Shown here piece after piece: positions 61,219 through 64,000 of a stretch of 64,000 nt of DNA. The position numbers and the translations under genes were made by a program. Under the pieces are notes generated by a model. That model was not told the DNA's origin and did not search any database. It saw nothing but the letters and a program-made list of their open reading frames with translations. This DNA comes from an uncultured Bacteroidales bacterium (GTDB taxonomy: Bacteria; Bacteroidota; Bacteroidia; Bacteroidales; P3). The stretch covers positions 1 to 64,000 of the forward strand of contig ONQD01000008.1 in NCBI GenBank assembly GCA_900319865.1, given 5' to 3'. Positions within the stretch are counted from its first letter, which is position 1; each line of letters starts with the position of its first letter.

Positions 61219-61277
61219 TGTGTTTTCCTGAAATCGCTTGACAGATTTTTGCTGGTTAAACTAATTAGCTTGTCAAG
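61219..61277 (-). repeat. Dispersed intergenic repeat, part II, copy 4
   Basis: Inverse complement of 44899-44957: TGTGTTTTCCTGAAATCGC then TTGACAGATTTTTGCTGG to TTGTCAAG. Only a few differences by eye. Confidence 0.8.
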
Positions 61278-61623
61278 ACATGAGGGAGGGGGAAATGCAA
61301 GAGACCTTGCAACGTATGGGGATAGAAGATGTGTGGCAACGGTGTGACGGGTGGTGGGCACTCTGATTGTATCATGACTTGGGCAATGAAGTACGGATAC
61401 CAAATCCCAGGCATGGATGGAGGGCATATTAGGCAAAGGCTATGAAATCGCAAAGATGAGGTAAACTTGACAAGAAAAAAACACTCATTCAATTATCATG
61501 CTCAAGACCTCCTTCAAACAAGGGAGGTAAACTCGACAAAAATAATCCCCTCATCCAATAGAGGACGAGGGGCGGGATTGAATATGAAAAAAACAGTTAT
61601 TATACTATGAAAGAATAACTCTA

Positions 61624-62505
61624 CTAATAGTACTTTATATCTCTTTCAACAATGTAGACCGGAATTTTCTTGTCGTTTTCCAGCTGATACTCGTAGCGGG
61701 TCACCCAGTTGCCTTCCTCATCATAGCGATACTCGTAGAGGGTGATGGTCAGCTCGGGGTCGTTGGGGTCCTCGTAATAGTCGAACAAGGTTGAACTGAT
61801 GGGCTCGTTATGTTCGTCATACTCGTAACGGATTTCCTGCACTTTCTGTCCCTTGGCATTGAAAACAACGGTTTTGAAAACATTGTCGTTCTCGCCGTAG
61901 ATATACACTTCGCGGCGGAACACGTTGTTGGCCTGGTCGTTGTAGCTCAGCTGGCTGATTCGGCCCTGGGCATCGTATTTATAAAGCACACGACTTTCAA
62001 TCTGGCGTTCTTCGTCCTCGACGTACACTTCGGTCAGCAAAAGGTCGGCATCGTAGAGGTAATAGGTGCGGCCAATCACATTCTCCTCGGGGTCAAGTAT
62101 ATGCTCAAGAGTAACCAAGCCGAAACCGTCATGTTTATACTTAGTGCGGAAAATCATATCCTCCTCGTTCGAGAGGTAGGACTGGCTGCGGCGCTGACCT
62201 TTTTGATTGTATACTGTTTTCAGTCGTTCCAAAATGCTGCCACGGTGGGCGTCGCTGCCACGACCGTCGGCTTCGTACATTACGGACAGAACGTCCTTCA
62301 CCTCACCATGCAAACCATCGCGCTGACAGTCGGACAACTGCTCGGGCATACGCTGGTCGTTTTTCTGCGGAGCGTTGGGGCGTTTCTGGACAGCCTGATT
62401 GGGTCTGTCGTTGATTCTCCCGCGCAAATTATCATTGTTTTGGGCACACATACTGCCTGCAATTCCCAAGAATAGGGATACAATAAAAATCTGCTTTAAC
62501 TTCAT
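61624..62505 (-). CDS. Secreted YD/RHS-repeat-like protein
   Basis: A 293-residue protein with a signal peptide (MKLKQIFIVSLFLGIAGSMCAQ). After a polar, Asn/Arg-rich linker, the body has five to six repeats of the form x-YKYDAQGRISQLSYND, RTYYLYDADLLLTEVY, YIYGENDNVFKTVVFN and YEYDEHNEPISSTLF, which resemble the YD repeats of RHS-like beta-strand proteins common in Bacteroidota. Likely periplasmic or surface; function unknown. It is divergent from the symporter gene. Confidence 0.7.
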   Translation of the reverse strand: MKLKQIFIVSLFLGIAGSMCAQNNDNLRGRINDRPNQAVQKRPNAPQKNDQRMPEQLSDCQRDGLHGEVKDVLSVMYEADGRGSDAHRGSILERLKTVYNQKGQRRSQSYLSNEEDMIFRTKYKHDGFGLVTLEHILDPEENVIGRTYYLYDADLLLTEVYVEDEERQIESRVLYKYDAQGRISQLSYNDQANNVFRREVYIYGENDNVFKTVVFNAKGQKVQEIRYEYDEHNEPISSTLFDYYEDPNDPELTITLYEYRYDEEGNWVTRYEYQLENDKKIPVYIVERDIKYY

Positions 62506-62607
62506 AACTATTTATAAAACATTATATTGCACTTACTTTTATTCCAATTTTGACGCATATTAGCGTTTTCAAAGGTACAAAAAAAAACGGAATTGGAAAA
62601 AATTTAG

Positions 62608-62615
62608 TATCTTTG
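62608..62615 (+). promoter_or_regulatory. -7 box of the symporter gene
   Basis: TATCTTTG 28 bases before the likely TTG start. Confidence 0.6.
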
Positions 62616-62642
62616 CAGCTCAAAAAAAATATTAATTTTGTT

Positions 62643-64000
62643 TTGGAGTACATAATTTCAATATCTTTCATAGCCTACACCATACTGCTTTTCGTGGTTA
62701 TGTGGTTTTCGTCGCGCAAAAGCAGTGGCAACGACGCTTTCTTTCGCGGACAGCGCAAATCGCCGTGGTTTGTAGTGGCCTATGGCATGATTGGTGCCTC
62801 CCTTTCGGGCGTCACATTCCTTTCGGTTCCGGGTGGCGTGTATCACGGGCAGTTCACCTATATGCCGCTGGTGTTTGGCTATGTACTTGGATATATTGCC
62901 ATCGCGCTGGTTTTGTTGCCACTCTACTACAGGCTCAACCTCACCTCCATCTATAGCTATTTGGAGCAGCGTTTTGGCGTGGCCTCAGAGAAAACGGGTG
63001 CGCTCTTTTTCATCATCTCACGCCTCATGGGCTCGGCACTGAGGATGTACCTGGTGGTCTTTGTTCTGTATGAGTTCGTTTTCCGATATTGGGGGGTTCC
63101 GTTCTGGATCATTGCCGTAGTCTTCATACTCATCATACTGCTCTATACTTTCCGCGGCGGTCTCAAAACTGTGGTATGGACCGACACCCTGCAGACCACC
63201 TTTCTGATTCTTGCCGCCGTGGCCACCGTGGTGGCGATACTCAACCAGCTGGACATATCGCTGCCCCAGCTCATGCGCCGCTCGTCCGAAGCGGGCTACA
63301 CACGTATCTTCGAGACCGACCCAACTGCCGGAAAATACTATTGGAAACAGATTCTCAGCGGTATGTTTATCACCATTACCATGACGGGACTGGACCAGGA
63401 CATGATGCAGAAAAACTTGACATGCAAAAACCTGCGCGATGCACAGAAGAATGTGCTCACGAGCAGTATGCTCTTCATTGTCGTCAATCTTATATTCCTC
63501 TGTCTTGGAGCCGCCCTTATAGCCTATGCCCAAAGCACCGGTTTCCAGCTCCCGACATCGGAGGATGGTGTGGTTGTGGGCGACAAGATTTTCCCGGCGG
63601 TGGCTTTCCACCTCAATACATTCACCGCAGTGGTATTTGTTCTCGGCATGGTTGCGGCGGGCTATTCCAGCGCCGACGGCACCCTCACCGCCCTCACAAC
63701 CACCCTCTGCTTCGACTTTCTGGGATTTGACAAAAAAGAATCGAACACACCGGCAGGGATACGCACACGTCGACTGGTTCACGTGGGGTTTGCATTCCTG
63801 TACCTGCTGGTGATACTCATATTCCGGCCTTTCCACACACAGTCGCTGATTGATACGCTTTTCGACATAGCCGGATTCACCTATGGGCCCCTGCTCGGCC
63901 TTTACACCTTCGGCCTTTTCACCCGTCTACAAGTGCACGACCGCTGGGTGCCCCTTATCGCCGTTGCCTCGCCTGTCATCTCGTTCATACTCAAAAAATA
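62643..64000 (+). CDS. Sodium:solute symporter (SSS) family protein, 3' partial
   Basis: At least 452 residues, open to the window end. Hydrophobic helices alternate with SSS signatures: SSGNDAFFRGQRKSPWF, YGMIGASLSGVTFLSVPGGV, GYVLGYIAIA, SRLMGSALRMYL, TMTGLDQDMMQKNL and AAGYSSADGTLTAL (sodium-site region). No ATG precedes the first helix; the TTG at 62643 (LEYIISISF) is the best start, after a promoter box and GG. Members import sugars, sialic acid, nucleosides or amino acids with sodium. Substrate not deducible; the C-terminal part is missing. Confidence 0.85.
   Translation, partial: MEYIISISFIAYTILLFVVMWFSSRKSSGNDAFFRGQRKSPWFVVAYGMIGASLSGVTFLSVPGGVYHGQFTYMPLVFGYVLGYIAIALVLLPLYYRLNLTSIYSYLEQRFGVASEKTGALFFIISRLMGSALRMYLVVFVLYEFVFRYWGVPFWIIAVVFILIILLYTFRGGLKTVVWTDTLQTTFLILAAVATVVAILNQLDISLPQLMRRSSEAGYTRIFETDPTAGKYYWKQILSGMFITITMTGLDQDMMQKNLTCKNLRDAQKNVLTSSMLFIVVNLIFLCLGAALIAYAQSTGFQLPTSEDGVVVGDKIFPAVAFHLNTFTAVVFVLGMVAAGYSSADGTLTALTTTLCFDFLGFDKKESNTPAGIRTRRLVHVGFAFLYLLVILIFRPFHTQSLIDTLFDIAGFTYGPLLGLYTFGLFTRLQVHDRWVPLIAVASPVISFILKK

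Larger units (their letters stand above)
60679..61623. other. Large intergenic region with hairpins and dispersed repeat
   Basis: 945 bases without a supportable gene. It holds three adjacent hairpins (60767-60862), a Pro/Ser-rich open frame at 60901-61113 that I do not accept as a gene, and copy 4 of the dispersed repeat (61133-61277). The rest is featureless. Confidence 0.6.

Overview
The window looks like a chromosomal segment of a Bacteroidales bacterium (phylum Bacteroidota) with roughly balanced GC. Four things point there: the Bacteroidota -7 promoter box (TATCTTTG and variants) in front of many genes, a C-terminal type IX secretion sorting tail at the left edge, many small outer-membrane beta-barrels and lipoproteins, and family choices typical of the order (C69 dipeptidase, PIF1-HRDC helicase, NrtR-like Nudix regulators, TIGR04076). 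The T9SS tail argues against Bacteroides itself; genus cannot be fixed by eye.

Layout. 0-5.7 kb: T9SS cargo tail, then a minus-strand run of beta-barrel, S41 protease-like lipoprotein, a PPDK-like protein lacking the PEP barrel, and a PAP2 phosphatase. 5.8-14.1 kb: coiled-coil lipoprotein, then overlapping genes for MurL-like epimerase, MurD2-like ligase and an M20 amidohydrolase, then a C69 dipeptidase and a MATE transporter. The MurL/MurD2 pair predicts the alternative route for placing D-Glu in peptidoglycan. 14.2-18.7 kb: LEA/WHy-like lipoprotein and an AT-rich island with a Sau3AI/MutH-type restriction enzyme and its C5 methyltransferase. 19.4-29.8 kb: two porin-like barrels and housekeeping genes (glnS, pheT, RluB-type pseudouridine synthase, RsmI-like methylase, Cys/Met PLP enzyme, CDP-alcohol transferase). 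30.3-36 kb: RNase P RNA, two lipoproteins (DUF4810, GNA1162), ComB, PAP2, TrmO, a ferredoxin-type aldo/keto reductase, and a zeta-like kinase with a small partner.

36.3-45 kb: MFS transporter divergent from a tightly coupled operon of an old-yellow-enzyme, two SDRs and a 5-alpha-reductase-family membrane protein, which resembles bile acid/steroid reduction clusters of gut Bacteroidales; then NAD synthetase with a damaged glutaminase site and a small barrel. 45-53.4 kb: PIF1-HRDC-HTH helicase, a 43-bp tandem repeat, a VanX-like dipeptidase, an internally duplicated orphan protein, and an operon of AKR, TIGR04076, DUF1295 and tocopherol-cyclase-like proteins. 53.5-57.9 kb: NrtR-like regulator plus VWA/macro-like protein under three 17-bp palindromes, then a small operon (48-aa protein, PIN toxin, XRE) between two copies of the tRNA-Leu downstream flank. 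58-64 kb: prs, rplY (ctc), era, a YD-repeat-like secreted protein and a sodium:solute symporter cut by the window end.

Leads most worth following: the predicted MurL-MurD2-M20 operon, the four-gene steroid-reduction operon, the NrtR/VWA-macro module with its operators, the short-protein/PIN/XRE operon, the PPDK-like protein, and a modular intergenic repeat family in four places. All identifications come from reading motifs and context; no database search was run.
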